The notes beneath the pieces are model-generated. The model was not told the origin of the DNA. It saw only the letters and a list, made by a program, of their open reading frames with translations, and searched no databases. Positions 1-8,775 of a DNA stretch of 64,000 bases are shown here, one piece after another. The translations under genes were made by a program, and so were the position numbers. Source of the DNA: Candidatus Obscuribacterales bacterium (GTDB lineage Bacteria; Cyanobacteriota; Vampirovibrionia; Obscuribacterales; Obscuribacteraceae); assembly GCA_019752635.1 (NCBI GenBank), contig JAIELX010000008.1, positions 1-64,000 of the forward strand, written 5' to 3'. How positions within the stretch are numbered: position 1 is the first letter of the stretch; every line of letters begins with the position of its first letter.

Positions 1-217
1 AATGAAGCGACCACATCCACCTCTGGAATTGAATTTCTGAAACATCTGTTTCAATCGCTACGCCTCTTAGTGAATACATACCTGGAAACAGCCGCCCGGC
101 GTCACGTCGGCGGCAAGGCACTGCAGTCCGCTCGAACCCGGGCAGAACAACAACATCACACAACACAAGACGCTTCGACCACCAAGCGTTCTCGCCAGTG
201 GCAGAATGGATGCGGAA

Positions 218-409
218 CTAGCCCTGCATGCTTGAGCCATAACCAGCGCTCGATTCCTGATCGCGTTTGTCATACTGATACTCGGAATACTCACTGTAGC
301 CGCCGACATTGCGACGGATCATATACACGAGCCACAAGACACCCATGATGATCATGCCGGCAAACATCAAAATGAATGGCATGAGATCTTCGATTATGCT
401 TTCTTCCAT
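218..409 (-). CDS. Small single-pass membrane protein, unknown
   Basis: A 63-residue protein of unrecognised family. Residues about 10-30 form one hydrophobic helix (PFILMFAGMIIMGVLWLVYMI), followed by RR and a tyrosine/serine-rich soluble tail with the repeated motif YSEYSEYQY. The positive-inside rule predicts a cytoplasmic tail. The frame stays open upstream to 646, but the ATG at 409 has a good AAGGGG ribosome-binding site 5 nt ahead, and the upstream extension has no such signal. A promoter-like pair lies at 467-495. It is divergent from the gene at 801. Being coding is likely; the function is unknown. Confidence 0.6.
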   Translation of the reverse strand: MEESIIEDLMPFILMFAGMIIMGVLWLVYMIRRNVGGYSEYSEYQYDKRDQESSAGYGSSMQG

Positions 410-800
410 AGCTACCCCTTGCTTCACGCAAGACGTGAAGACCCCAACACCGCCACACGACCATGACATTAACCCGATTTCGTTAAAAGTGTCAAGGTCA
501 AACTTTCGCACTTGCGCCGAAGATGAAGGCGATTTGCAGTAGACCTCATCGTCTTCTTTCACTCGAAGGGCGAATAGCCTTCGTAGCTGCTGGACGCACT
601 CACTATCTCTAGTCTTATGATCATTTCGACGACTAAGATTGAGCACCGGAACGAGCCCGGTAAAGCAGTCACCGATCAGCCATCACTGGCTAGATCCAAA
701 AACTTCGGACTCCTGACCATTACATTGCGGCACTTGACAAACCTTTCGAAAGTTGAGAATATTGACCGGGTTATTCGTTTAGTATGCCGCCGGAACTGTT
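410..800. other. Divergent intergenic region with promoter candidates
   Basis: This 391-bp gap separates the small membrane protein (minus) and the TPR/propeller protein (plus). Besides the minus-strand promoter at 467-495, a plus-strand TTGACA at 734-739 is followed 17 bp later by GAATAT (757-762), a weak -10 box that could drive the gene at 801. Open frames here (to 646 on minus, 617-880 on plus) lack ribosome-binding sites and overlap real genes, so they were not called. Confidence 0.4.
467..495 (-). promoter_or_regulatory. Candidate sigma70-type promoter of the 218-409 gene
   Basis: Read on the minus strand, TTGACA (490-495) and TTAATG (467-472) are 17 bp apart, which is ideal for a housekeeping promoter. 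This would give a leader of about 50 nt before the ATG at 409. It rests on sequence match only. Confidence 0.35.
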
Positions 801-2432
801 ATGAACGCGAAACGATTCTTGTCCGTTTCGGGTCTTGGGATTGGTATTGCCGCACTCATATTCTGCATAACCGCGTTTGAAAGGATCTCAGACGCAGCTT
901 GCGCGTTCACGCCAGATATTCCGGCCGGATTGCATTGGACCACGGTGCCATTGGCACTCATGCGATCCGGCGTTCTGGCAGTCCGTTGTATAGGCGAAGA
1001 ATATTCGGTTGAAATGAAGACAGCGCTGGCCCCGCTAGTGTATAAGTATAATCCAGTCAGAGCAAGAATGCTGGCCAATGAAGCCTTATCGCAAACAGCG
1101 GCCGGGGACTCGCCGCGGTTGCGATACGATGCGCTCGTTGCCTTAGCGTCAATCAGCCGCAAAGATAAGAACTACAGCGCTGCGCAAAACTATTTGCAAG
1201 CGGCCCTGCATCCGGGAGGGAAGGAATGGATTCCACTCCAGGACCAGGGCATGACAGCGACACTGGAACTGGCCGAACTTGCAAAAGATCAAAAACAGTT
1301 TCAAAAGTCTGAGCAATACTACGATGAGTTACTGCAGTCCGAATATACAAGGTTCACTGACGGATGCATGCAGGAAGCAGTTCAGTATCTATTGGCAAAA
1401 AAGGCTGAGCTTGAAGAAGAACAGGGGCGATTGACCGAGGCTAGTAGTCTGCGGCACAGAATAGATGCCATCAGCGCTGCGATATCGGCCCACAGGATAA
1501 GTGACGAAGAAGCTCCGTTCATAAATGCAGCTCGAACACTCAGCGCTAAGCAAGAGAGTTCAGCGCCCCCTGAAGAGCAACAAGTTCCAGACGCAAAACC
1601 GAAGGCACCATCCAAGGAGCTTGTAGCTGAGCTGCGCGCGCTTCGTTTCCCGGGAATAGGACTCATTCCAGACGGACCAAAGACAGTGGGGAATCAAGAA
1701 GATGGAATTCGGTACGAAAGCTGTAACGTTAGAGAGGAGGTGGTGCCATTCACTCCGTATGGTCCGCTAGACCCGACAGTTGACATACCCTTCGGCATGA
1801 ATGGGTGCTACGTAGCGCTAGCTGGCGGAAACTATTATTCGTTCAGCGCCCAGAATGAGCAAGTGACTTTAGCGAAGAACGGCAAGATTGAAAGTTTCGA
1901 AGTCAAAACACCACAAGTATGTTGGGGCTGCAAGGGTCTGGTGATTGACGAACCATCGGGAACCATGTTAGCCATTTCTGATGAAGGCATGAATCCGGTA
2001 CTATTCGTCTCTGCTCGTTCCAAAGGTCAGTGGGAGCCGGTGGCCGACCTGAAAGTTCAGGGCGTGGAAAATCCTTGCGGTATGTTTTTTACGAAAGAAC
2101 ACAAGCTGTACCTGTTTGACCGCGACAGGGACCAAAGAATAACTGCGCTCGTCCGTCTATCAACCGATGGAACTGTGCTCGGAAGAACCAACTTTCAAAG
2201 TCCCATTCCACTACAGGATGAATTTAACTTTGGCATAGTGCCGTTCGGCGACAAGGTTGCCATCATTGAGCCGCAAGGCCAGTTCACGGACAGAAATGGC
2301 GACACCGCCACCGGGGGCGCATGGATAGTGAATTTCAAAGGCGACATCCTGGCAAATATCTGTTTTGATCAACACGAGGACGATGGCATCGAGTCGCAGG
2401 AGGTTTCGCTCCAGCCGGCCGGAGCGCTGTAG
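801..2432 (+). CDS. Secreted/anchored TPR and propeller-like protein
   Basis: A 543-residue protein. Residues about 5-25 are a hydrophobic signal or anchor segment. About 85-215 are helical with TPR-like spacing (for example KNYSAAQNYLQAALHPG and KSEQYYDELL). A low-complexity, charged linker (about 240-275) leads into a beta-rich C-terminal half with repeated strand-turn units (YYSFSAQNEQVTLAKNGKIE, LYLFDRDRDQRITALVRLST) that suggests a beta-propeller. It fits the many exported TPR proteins in this window. Substrate and partners cannot be read from sequence. It converges on thiL. Confidence 0.75.
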   Translation: MNAKRFLSVSGLGIGIAALIFCITAFERISDAACAFTPDIPAGLHWTTVPLALMRSGVLAVRCIGEEYSVEMKTALAPLVYKYNPVRARMLANEALSQTAAGDSPRLRYDALVALASISRKDKNYSAAQNYLQAALHPGGKEWIPLQDQGMTATLELAELAKDQKQFQKSEQYYDELLQSEYTRFTDGCMQEAVQYLLAKKAELEEEQGRLTEASSLRHRIDAISAAISAHRISDEEAPFINAARTLSAKQESSAPPEEQQVPDAKPKAPSKELVAELRALRFPGIGLIPDGPKTVGNQEDGIRYESCNVREEVVPFTPYGPLDPTVDIPFGMNGCYVALAGGNYYSFSAQNEQVTLAKNGKIESFEVKTPQVCWGCKGLVIDEPSGTMLAISDEGMNPVLFVSARSKGQWEPVADLKVQGVENPCGMFFTKEHKLYLFDRDRDQRITALVRLSTDGTVLGRTNFQSPIPLQDEFNFGIVPFGDKVAIIEPQGQFTDRNGDTATGGAWIVNFKGDILANICFDQHEDDGIESQEVSLQPAGAL

Positions 2433-2635
2433 CGGTCCTTCACAAGATGTTCAGGAAAGCACTTGAAGTGGACAGTCGTCGGAGCTTGTCCGCACGCGAG
2501 AGCAACCCGCACTATCGCCACCGAATACGGTGCGAACCAACGTTACGCAACACTCCCGCCAGCGCCAACGTCGCGGCACCATATACAGTGCTCGCTGCAA
2601 ATCCAAAAAATCGGTGAACTCTATTTTTCGCCGAG

Positions 2636-3595
2636 CTAGTTAGACAGCCAATGCTGAAACGTTTTCTCGGCTTCTAGCTTGGCGACACGTTTGCCGTCCC
2701 GGAGCAGGTTGGCCCCTTGACCTTCCACCACCCGACCGATTAGTTGAAAGTTGCCGGTCGCTTGTTCGATCAGCTTCCAGTGCTCTGGACGCACAGCCGC
2801 CACCAGCTCATAGTCCTCACCGCCATAGAGCGCCAGATCGTACGGCGACTGCCCGCCAAGTTCGGCGGCAGCTCGTGTGTCCGCATGCACGGGAATGCAC
2901 TCTTCGTCAATTTCAATGGCGACTTTTGAGCCCCGTGCAATTTGCATCACCGCATCGGCAAGCCCGTCGCTAGCATCCATCAACGCGCCTTCGCCTCCAG
3001 TCAGTTTCCCGAGCAGCAGCCCGTCGTCAACACGCGGATGCGGTCGCAGGTGACGAGAACGGCAATACTCGTAGCCGTCAGTGCCGCTTAATATCAACCA
3101 CAAACCAGCCGCACTGGCGCCAAAATCACCGGTGGCAATCAGACAATCCCCCGGCTGAGCGGCCGTCCGAATCATAGGCTTGGTCTCTTCGCTTCGTCCA
3201 ATTACCGCAACGGAAATCACCAGCTTGTCCGACCGGGTCAGGTCGCCGCCAACAATGCGTGTACGAAAAGCACGAGCGCATTCGACAATGCCGCTGTACA
3301 GCAGTTTAAACTCGTCATGCGAGAAGCCCGACGGCAAGCCCAGGCTGACCACAGCAAAAGATGGAACAGCCGCCATTGCTGCGATGTCGCTTAAATTAAC
3401 CGCTGCCGCCTTCCATCCAATATCAACCAACCCGATCTTGCCAAGGACGAAGTGATTTCCCTCAACGAGCATATCGGTTGTAATAAGCCAACGATCAGGC
3501 AAAATGGCGCAATCGTCGCCTATGATGAGGCGCTCGTCAGTCAGCTGCTTTACTGTTTCAATCCACTGTTGCTCTGTAGTCAAATCTACCAGCAT
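2636..3595 (-). CDS. thiL: Thiamine-monophosphate kinase
   Basis: A 319-residue cytoplasmic kinase that makes thiamine diphosphate from thiamine monophosphate and ATP, the last step of cofactor synthesis. Family motifs are visible: GDDCAIL near the N terminus, TTDMLVEGNHF, NLSDIAAMAA, GGDLTRSD, ATGDFGASAAGL, and GGEDYELV near the C terminus, all typical of the AIR-synthase-like fold. The frame continues upstream to 3745, but ATG 3595 follows a strong GGAGGG site 6 nt away, and the shorter start fits the family length (about 310-340 residues). It is divergent from the YggT gene. No TPP riboswitch was recognised upstream. Confidence 0.95.
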   Translation of the reverse strand: MLVDLTTEQQWIETVKQLTDERLIIGDDCAILPDRWLITTDMLVEGNHFVLGKIGLVDIGWKAAAVNLSDIAAMAAVPSFAVVSLGLPSGFSHDEFKLLYSGIVECARAFRTRIVGGDLTRSDKLVISVAVIGRSEETKPMIRTAAQPGDCLIATGDFGASAAGLWLILSGTDGYEYCRSRHLRPHPRVDDGLLLGKLTGGEGALMDASDGLADAVMQIARGSKVAIEIDEECIPVHADTRAAAELGGQSPYDLALYGGEDYELVAAVRPEHWKLIEQATGNFQLIGRVVEGQGANLLRDGKRVAKLEAEKTFQHWLSN

Positions 3596-3838
3596 GATTC
3601 CCTCCACGTTCGCACCTTTGCAAAGAGCCAACGGGTGCGAAGCGATTAAAAGTAACATCGCCGCACATGGAGCTTGCGGATAGAAACACGTTCTTAATAT
3701 TTGAGCAATATTCGGAGCTGCCATGACTGAAGTAATCAGTTGCAACAGCTGCTGCCTTGTATGGGGTTTTCACCGTTCTCACTTTGCAGACTGATGTTAC
3801 AATCACAAATACAGGTTCTCAGGAGAGAAACGTCACCT

Positions 3839-4096
3839 ATGTCCCCGAGTTCCATCATCATTGGATTTGTCCAAGCCCTGCAGATGGTAATCCTGCTCTG
3901 GTGTTTGTTGAGCTGGTTTCCAAACATCCGCTGGTATGAGCAGCCCTGGAGAACCCTCGACAACATTGTCAAACCTATAATGGCGCCATTTCGAAAAATA
4001 ATTCCTCCCTTAGGCGGAATTGATTTATCCCCGATGGTGGCCATGCTCGTTATACAATTCGTTGCGGCAGGCTTGGTTCAAGTGCTGCCGCCATAA
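3839..4096 (+). CDS. YggT family membrane protein
   Basis: An 85-residue protein with two hydrophobic helices (about 5-25 and 62-82) around a loop with the family pattern, ending in a proline-rich stretch (IMAPFRKIIPPLGGIDLSPM). YggT/Ycf19 proteins sit in the inner membrane and are found in cyanobacteria, plastids and many bacteria, where they are linked to division or envelope assembly. The ATG at 3839 is preceded by AGGAGA; the longer frame from 3740 has no such site. The next gene starts 23 bp downstream, so the two may be co-transcribed. Confidence 0.88.
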   Translation: MSPSSIIIGFVQALQMVILLWCLLSWFPNIRWYEQPWRTLDNIVKPIMAPFRKIIPPLGGIDLSPMVAMLVIQFVAAGLVQVLPP

Positions 4097-4119
4097 CAGC
4101 ACCTTGAGATAGCCGCTAA

Positions 4120-6096
4120 ATGATTTCACGACGAGGCTTTATCCTGAGTTCGCTCGGGATGATGTTGCTTAGCAACCCGGCTCTTGCCCTGGCTCGAAAA
4201 CCGAAGAACTCCGTTCCGGAGCTTCCGCAAGGAGGACCACGCACGCTTTCCCGACAGGAATGGCCGCCGGCCATCTCGCCGGAGTATGTCGGGATCGTCG
4301 AGAAGGGCTACGCTTGCTTTGCCGATGACATGGGACGAATCGCCATTGTCGATCTCAAACGCGAAGACAATCCGCTGGTCATCGGCGAGTTAAGCGGTCT
4401 GGGCCGCAAAGTGCTCGGACTAGCTTTCGCACCTTACCGCGCCTATGCGGTGGTACAGGTAGAAGTCGGAGCAGATACACAGTTTCAGCTGGTAACTATC
4501 AGCCTCAGCCCGCCAACCGATGCGTCGGTCCTCTCGCGCGTGGTGCTGGACAACTTCGCAGAACCATCTTGCGTCGCTGTCGGACTGGACATAATTGCCG
4601 TGGGAGGCGTTGGACTGGGAGGCGAGAGCCAGATCGCCCTCTACAGTGTGCCTAAACGCAAAGGTGTAGATCCTGTATCGGCAGGTGCACTAGCAGTTTC
4701 CCAATTGCCACTGCGAATGGACCTGCAAGAAAGAACACTGCTTGCTCTGTGCGGCGCCGATCGAAGCGACCTCACTTTCATAAACGTCGCCAATCCGCGC
4801 ATTCCGGAAAAAATTAAATCAATCGACCTGCAAGGCAGCTTCTCTGCAGTGGCACGTTATCGCGAAAGCGTTCTGGTTGCCGGGTCAGGCGCTGACAAAC
4901 GCTCTTACGCGCGATTGATCTCATTGCGTCCGGAACCGACGATCGCCAGAAGCGTGACACTGCCTGCGGTGACAGAGGTGCTCGACATCGCGGCACAGAA
5001 AGGCCAGTTTCTTGTTCTGGGCAATCAGCTCGACCGACAATCAGTCGTTCCATTGATAGTCGGGAAGAAGAATGAGTTGAGCACAACCGATGCGGTTCTC
5101 CTTCCCGCAGGCAATCGAGGTGCCGATCCACGTGCTCACATAGCAGTGAAAGATCGCGATGCTTATGTGGCATCGGATTGGGGTGGGGTTCAGGTGTTGA
5201 ACGTCAAAAAAGCGGGCTGGGAATTCACATACAGCCACACGATTCCGCGTTTACCGGCATCGGCAGTTGTGGTTTCGGGCAACAAAGCTCTGTTGGCTTC
5301 GGCAGACCTGAAGTTGTATGACCTGAGTGACATGCGCCATCCGATTCTGACCAACAGCGTAGACACCGGTGGCACAATCCGATCGATGATTTCTCTTGGT
5401 CGCACCGTGCTTTGTTTGACTCGAGACGGCGTGAGTATACGTGAAATCGAGCGCCCTTCAAGCGTTTTGGTAACAATGAAATGTTCCGCCTCGAGCATGG
5501 CATACGACAAATCGACAGGCAAAGCTTATCTTGTCTCAGCAAAAGAAAACGGCAGCGCCATTACGTGCTTACGCGTGACCGAAGATTCGATTAAAGGCGA
5601 AGATACTCGTGACTATCCATTTTCGGTTCGCAGAATTGCCGCATCCGGTGGACGATTGTTATTGGCAGGACTGAACGATGTTGCCCTGTTTACGCCTGGA
5701 GAACCGCCGCAGCTAATCGGCAAACGAAACATGCCGAACCTGGCAATTCGCGATCTTGCTTTAACAGCAGAGCACGCTATTGTCTCCACAGTAGATGCGA
5801 ATCTGAAGGGCTATCTGTTATTGCTCAACGCCGGACGAGAAGATCTGGCGCCTGTCGGTACAACGGATCTCCCGGTAGATGGCGCTGCATTCGTGCTGGC
5901 AGCTAACAAACTTGCGGTTGTCGTCGGACGCGGCAGTAAAGGCAAAGACATGGCTGCGCTTGTGAGCCTGGTAACTCCGGCGCAACCAAGAGTGGTTGAA
6001 TCATTTGATGTCCTTGACGCAGCCTCTGCAGTAACACTAAAAGATCAGTCGGCAATCATCGTCGGCAGAGGCATCGAAATTATCACCTTGAGTTAA
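4120..6096 (+). CDS. Tat-exported LVIVD-repeat beta-propeller protein
   Basis: A 658-residue protein. It starts with a twin-arginine signal (SRRGFILSS followed by a hydrophobic stretch ending ALALA), so it is probably exported folded by Tat. The mature part is built of repeated beta units such as MGRIAIVDLKREDNPLVIGE, LTFINVANPRIPEKIKSI and LKLYDLSDMRHPILTN, the pattern of LVIVD repeats that form propellers in extracellular bacterial proteins. No catalytic motif is seen; a binding or scaffold role is likely. It follows the YggT gene closely. Confidence 0.8.
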   Translation: MISRRGFILSSLGMMLLSNPALALARKPKNSVPELPQGGPRTLSRQEWPPAISPEYVGIVEKGYACFADDMGRIAIVDLKREDNPLVIGELSGLGRKVLGLAFAPYRAYAVVQVEVGADTQFQLVTISLSPPTDASVLSRVVLDNFAEPSCVAVGLDIIAVGGVGLGGESQIALYSVPKRKGVDPVSAGALAVSQLPLRMDLQERTLLALCGADRSDLTFINVANPRIPEKIKSIDLQGSFSAVARYRESVLVAGSGADKRSYARLISLRPEPTIARSVTLPAVTEVLDIAAQKGQFLVLGNQLDRQSVVPLIVGKKNELSTTDAVLLPAGNRGADPRAHIAVKDRDAYVASDWGGVQVLNVKKAGWEFTYSHTIPRLPASAVVVSGNKALLASADLKLYDLSDMRHPILTNSVDTGGTIRSMISLGRTVLCLTRDGVSIREIERPSSVLVTMKCSASSMAYDKSTGKAYLVSAKENGSAITCLRVTEDSIKGEDTRDYPFSVRRIAASGGRLLLAGLNDVALFTPGEPPQLIGKRNMPNLAIRDLALTAEHAIVSTVDANLKGYLLLLNAGREDLAPVGTTDLPVDGAAFVLAANKLAVVVGRGSKGKDMAALVSLVTPAQPRVVESFDVLDAASAVTLKDQSAIIVGRGIEIITLS

Positions 6097-6284
6097 CAGC
6101 AATATAACAGCGATACCGAGTCGAGTTCGTCCGGCGCGATAACGCGCTCCGCTTGATAATAAAGCAATGCTGACAACATGAATTGATAAAATTTCGAGCT
6201 TTCCGGGGTAAATCCCGGGAAGATTGAAATTGGAATTCGGGTACAAAGGAAGGTAGCAATCCCGGTTAAAACGCTGGAGAAGAC

Positions 6285-7232
6285 ATGAGCGCAGTAGAAG
6301 AAAAGGTGAGAAAGAAGTTCCCCCGTATTAGTTCAACGGCATTCGAGCATCCGCTGGATCGAGCAGCGCTTGAAGCCCTCCGCAAAATCCCGGTGCTGGA
6401 TCAGGTTTTGAAAAAGTTTCTTGAGCTTGGCGTCGAGCGCATGTTCCGAATCATGTTGATGGGACAGGCGATTCATGTCACCACCAAACAGTGCCACAGA
6501 ATTCACAAGCTCTTCAAGGAAGCTTGCGACATTCTAGACATGCATGAACCCGACCTCTATCTGATAAACCATTTCGCAGTTAACGCCTGGACCTTCGGTG
6601 CAGAGCGTCCGTTTATCGTTCTTCACTCCGAGCTGGTCGATTTGCTCGACGACGATGAACTAATGGGAGTCCTCGGTCACGAATTGGGTCACGTAAAAGC
6701 CGGTCACGTGCTCTACAGAAGCTTGGCTTACTTTCTTCTCGATTTATTGGGCAAATACATCGGTCTTGCCGGTCCGTTAGTGTCCATGGCACTAATGGTC
6801 AGCCTGTCCGATTGGGCCAGAAAGTCCGAACTGACAGCCGACAGAGCAGAGCTGCTTGTATTGCAAGACCCCGAAGCTTGCATTCGCCTGCACATGAAGC
6901 TAGCCGGCGGATCAAAGAAAGTCTACGACCAAACGGACATCAACGAATTCCTGCGTCAAGGTGGTGCGTACGAAGACTTTGATTACAGCACTTTGAACAA
7001 GTTCTATAAGCTGATGTATGAAATGCGCCTATCGCATCCTCTACCAATCTACAGAGCGAAGGAAATCAAACAGTGGTCCGAGGGCGGACAGTATAAGGAG
7101 ATTCTCTCCGGACGCTACCCGACTGAAGAACGCACAGCAGATCATGGTCTGCGCGAATGTCAGCACTGCGGTGCTAAGTTAAGTCCGTCGTTCTTCTTCT
7201 GTCCGGATTGCGGAAAGAGCGCACGAGTCTAA
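6285..7232 (+). CDS. M48-family zinc metalloprotease with C-terminal zinc ribbon
   Basis: A 315-residue protein. HELGHVKAGH at about 131-140 is the gluzincin HExxH site, and ELTADRAE at about 185 supplies the third zinc ligand, as in HtpX/Ste24 (M48) enzymes. Two hydrophobic helices lie between these motifs (about 142-170), so it is probably membrane-associated. The last 25 residues form a zinc ribbon with CxxC pairs (CQHCG, CPDCG), not a usual part of HtpX. The ATG has GGAG 6 nt upstream. A clear terminator follows at 7256. A zinc ribbon also ends the protein at 8226. Confidence 0.88.
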   Translation: MSAVEEKVRKKFPRISSTAFEHPLDRAALEALRKIPVLDQVLKKFLELGVERMFRIMLMGQAIHVTTKQCHRIHKLFKEACDILDMHEPDLYLINHFAVNAWTFGAERPFIVLHSELVDLLDDDELMGVLGHELGHVKAGHVLYRSLAYFLLDLLGKYIGLAGPLVSMALMVSLSDWARKSELTADRAELLVLQDPEACIRLHMKLAGGSKKVYDQTDINEFLRQGGAYEDFDYSTLNKFYKLMYEMRLSHPLPIYRAKEIKQWSEGGQYKEILSGRYPTEERTADHGLRECQHCGAKLSPSFFFCPDCGKSARV

Positions 7233-7255
7233 CGCATAAGACATAGTCCCAACTA

Positions 7256-7294
7256 GAAACGCGAGGCAAGTATTCTTGTGCTCGCGTTTCTTTT
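7256..7294 (+). terminator. Rho-independent terminator after the M48 gene
   Basis: A 10-bp perfect stem (GAAACGCGAG pairing with CTCGCGTTTC) with a 15-nt loop, followed by TTTT. It starts 24 bp after the stop codon of the M48 protease. Confidence 0.8.
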
Positions 7295-7299
7295 GCCTT

Positions 7300-7465
7300 C
7301 GTTAGATAAGCACTGACTAGTCGAGGTCCCCTTAACCTCGATGAATCAACGTCCGAGGCTGGTGAGCCTTACGCACTAACTGGCATCGGCGTTCTGCCGG
7401 AGAGGGCAGTTCTGAGATTCACCCCGGTAGCGCCACCACCAATGGTGCGAGCGAATACTTGAATC
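7300..7465. other. Structured intergenic stretch, function unknown
   Basis: Between two convergent genes and past the M48 terminator lie several small inverted repeats: TCGAGGT/ACCTCGA at 7321-7341, CTGCC/GGCAG around 7395-7410, and CACCA/TGGTG around 7430-7447. No open frame or known riboswitch was recognised. It may be an intergenic repeat or a small RNA; neither can be decided here. Confidence 0.3.
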
Positions 7466-8125
7466 TCAAACAACCAGCGCAGACATACGCGCGTAGCTAT
7501 CGATCGGGATAATTGAGGTAGACACGGGATGCACCGCGTAAGAGAAATCCGAAGGTGTCATTGCATAAACCAGATAATCGCGCATCACACCGAAGTTGTC
7601 CAAACTATAGTTGCGAATACGCCCCTCGTAAAGGAATCCAAGTCGCTCAGCAAAATTAACTGCCGGATTGTTGCGCGGATCAACGTACAACTCGAGCCGA
7701 TTGAACTTCATTTGCGCAAATGCTGCGTCAACCAATGCGCGTATCATTTCCGATCCCACGCCACTGCGTTGATACTTCTTGCGCACCCAGTACCCGAGCA
7801 TGCCTTTGGGAACATCCCAGTCGAGTCGGCTGAAAAATGCTCGCCCGACAAGCTCACCGGTTTCCTTATCAAAACATAGATACGTCAACGATTTGCGATC
7901 GTTCCATTCAGCCATTGCATCTCTAATTGAGGCCGCTACCTTTTCGATAGTCGGTGCTTCCCTCGCCCAGGCGCCAAACCAGGGTTTTATATGATCGAAA
8001 GTTTCGAACCACGCAGCAAAGTACGAACCAAGGTCAGCCTCGCAGGGACGACGAAGAATGAAGCGATCTGTTTCTATCTGTTCCGGAATAACTACCGCTG
8101 CACGACTGTGTTCAACAACTGCCAT
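7466..8125 (-). CDS. GNAT family N-acetyltransferase, RimJ/RimL type
   Basis: A 219-residue acetyl-CoA-dependent acetyltransferase. It opens with the subfamily's ETDRFILRRPCEADLG, followed by LGYWVRKKYQRSGVGSEMI (motif A, the acetyl-CoA pyrophosphate loop) and ELYVDPRNNPAVNFAERLGFLYEGRIR (motif B). Such enzymes acetylate ribosomal protein N termini or small amines; the substrate here is unknown. The open frame runs to a TTG at 8161, but the ATG at 8125 with GGGAG upstream and the family alignment favour the shorter start. It is convergent with the M48 gene. Confidence 0.88.
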   Translation of the reverse strand: MAVVEHSRAAVVIPEQIETDRFILRRPCEADLGSYFAAWFETFDHIKPWFGAWAREAPTIEKVAASIRDAMAEWNDRKSLTYLCFDKETGELVGRAFFSRLDWDVPKGMLGYWVRKKYQRSGVGSEMIRALVDAAFAQMKFNRLELYVDPRNNPAVNFAERLGFLYEGRIRNYSLDNFGVMRDYLVYAMTPSDFSYAVHPVSTSIIPIDSYARMSALVV

Positions 8126-8225
8126 CGATTCTTTTTCTCCCTGCTGCCCGCGTGATCCCAAAAGATCAACCGCGGACCATACTAGGGAGATCCGCGGTTG
8201 AGGAAAATGGTGAATTTACGAACGC

Positions 8226-8741
8226 TCAGGAGGCGCTTCCGGATGAGTCAGAAGAGTTTTCGGGCGGGGGAGGCGTTGGCTCGGATTTTTGCGACTTCAA
8301 CTCGCCGCCGCAAAATGCGCAAAATAGTTTTTCCTGGTTTGCCGGCGCCTGGCAATGAGGGCAGCAGAACCCCGGGGTACGCGCATAACCGGCACGATTC
8401 TCCGCTTTCTGCGATTGGGCGATATCCGGATCATTGGCTTGCTTAACAGCAGTGAGCTCGGTTTTAGCAATATCAATCTCACGTTCAATCTCAACTATCT
8501 CGCCTACTTTGCGTTTTAACACGTCCTCGCCTACTTCGTCGCCTTTTTCATACTTGTCATAAACAAGCTTTCCGAGATTTGTCAGAGCAACAGACTTTTT
8601 CGCCTCGAGTGCTCGCACTTGATTTTCAATGCCCATGGATTGCACTGCTTCCTGGGTCTTGTTCTGGATCTTGCTGATCCCCTCACCAACTTGTTTGGTG
8701 ACTTCGCCCACACCCTTAACGACGTCGTCTAATAATCCCAT
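8226..8741 (-). CDS. Coiled-coil protein with C-terminal zinc ribbon
   Basis: A 171-residue cytoplasmic protein of no named family. The first 40 residues are amphipathic (GLLDDVVKGVGEVTKQVGEG). About 45-110 are charged helix with heptads, probably coiled coil (GEDVLKRKVGEIVEIEREID). A zinc ribbon follows (CPHCQAP, then CAFCGGE), then a Pro/Ser tail. The ATG at 8741 has an AAGGAGAG site; the frame upstream overlaps the GGDEF gene and was dropped. It lies 34 bp downstream of the diguanylate cyclase and may be co-transcribed with it. Confidence 0.75.
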   Translation of the reverse strand: MGLLDDVVKGVGEVTKQVGEGISKIQNKTQEAVQSMGIENQVRALEAKKSVALTNLGKLVYDKYEKGDEVGEDVLKRKVGEIVEIEREIDIAKTELTAVKQANDPDIAQSQKAENRAGYARTPGFCCPHCQAPANQEKLFCAFCGGELKSQKSEPTPPPPENSSDSSGSAS

Positions 8742-8775
8742 CGCTCTCTCCTTTACCGTCCATTTATGCTCTAGC

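Noticed and set aside
1..348. Plus-strand frame open from the first base
   Set aside because: Could be the tail of a gene outside the window, but it overlaps the better-supported minus-strand gene and has no recognisable content.
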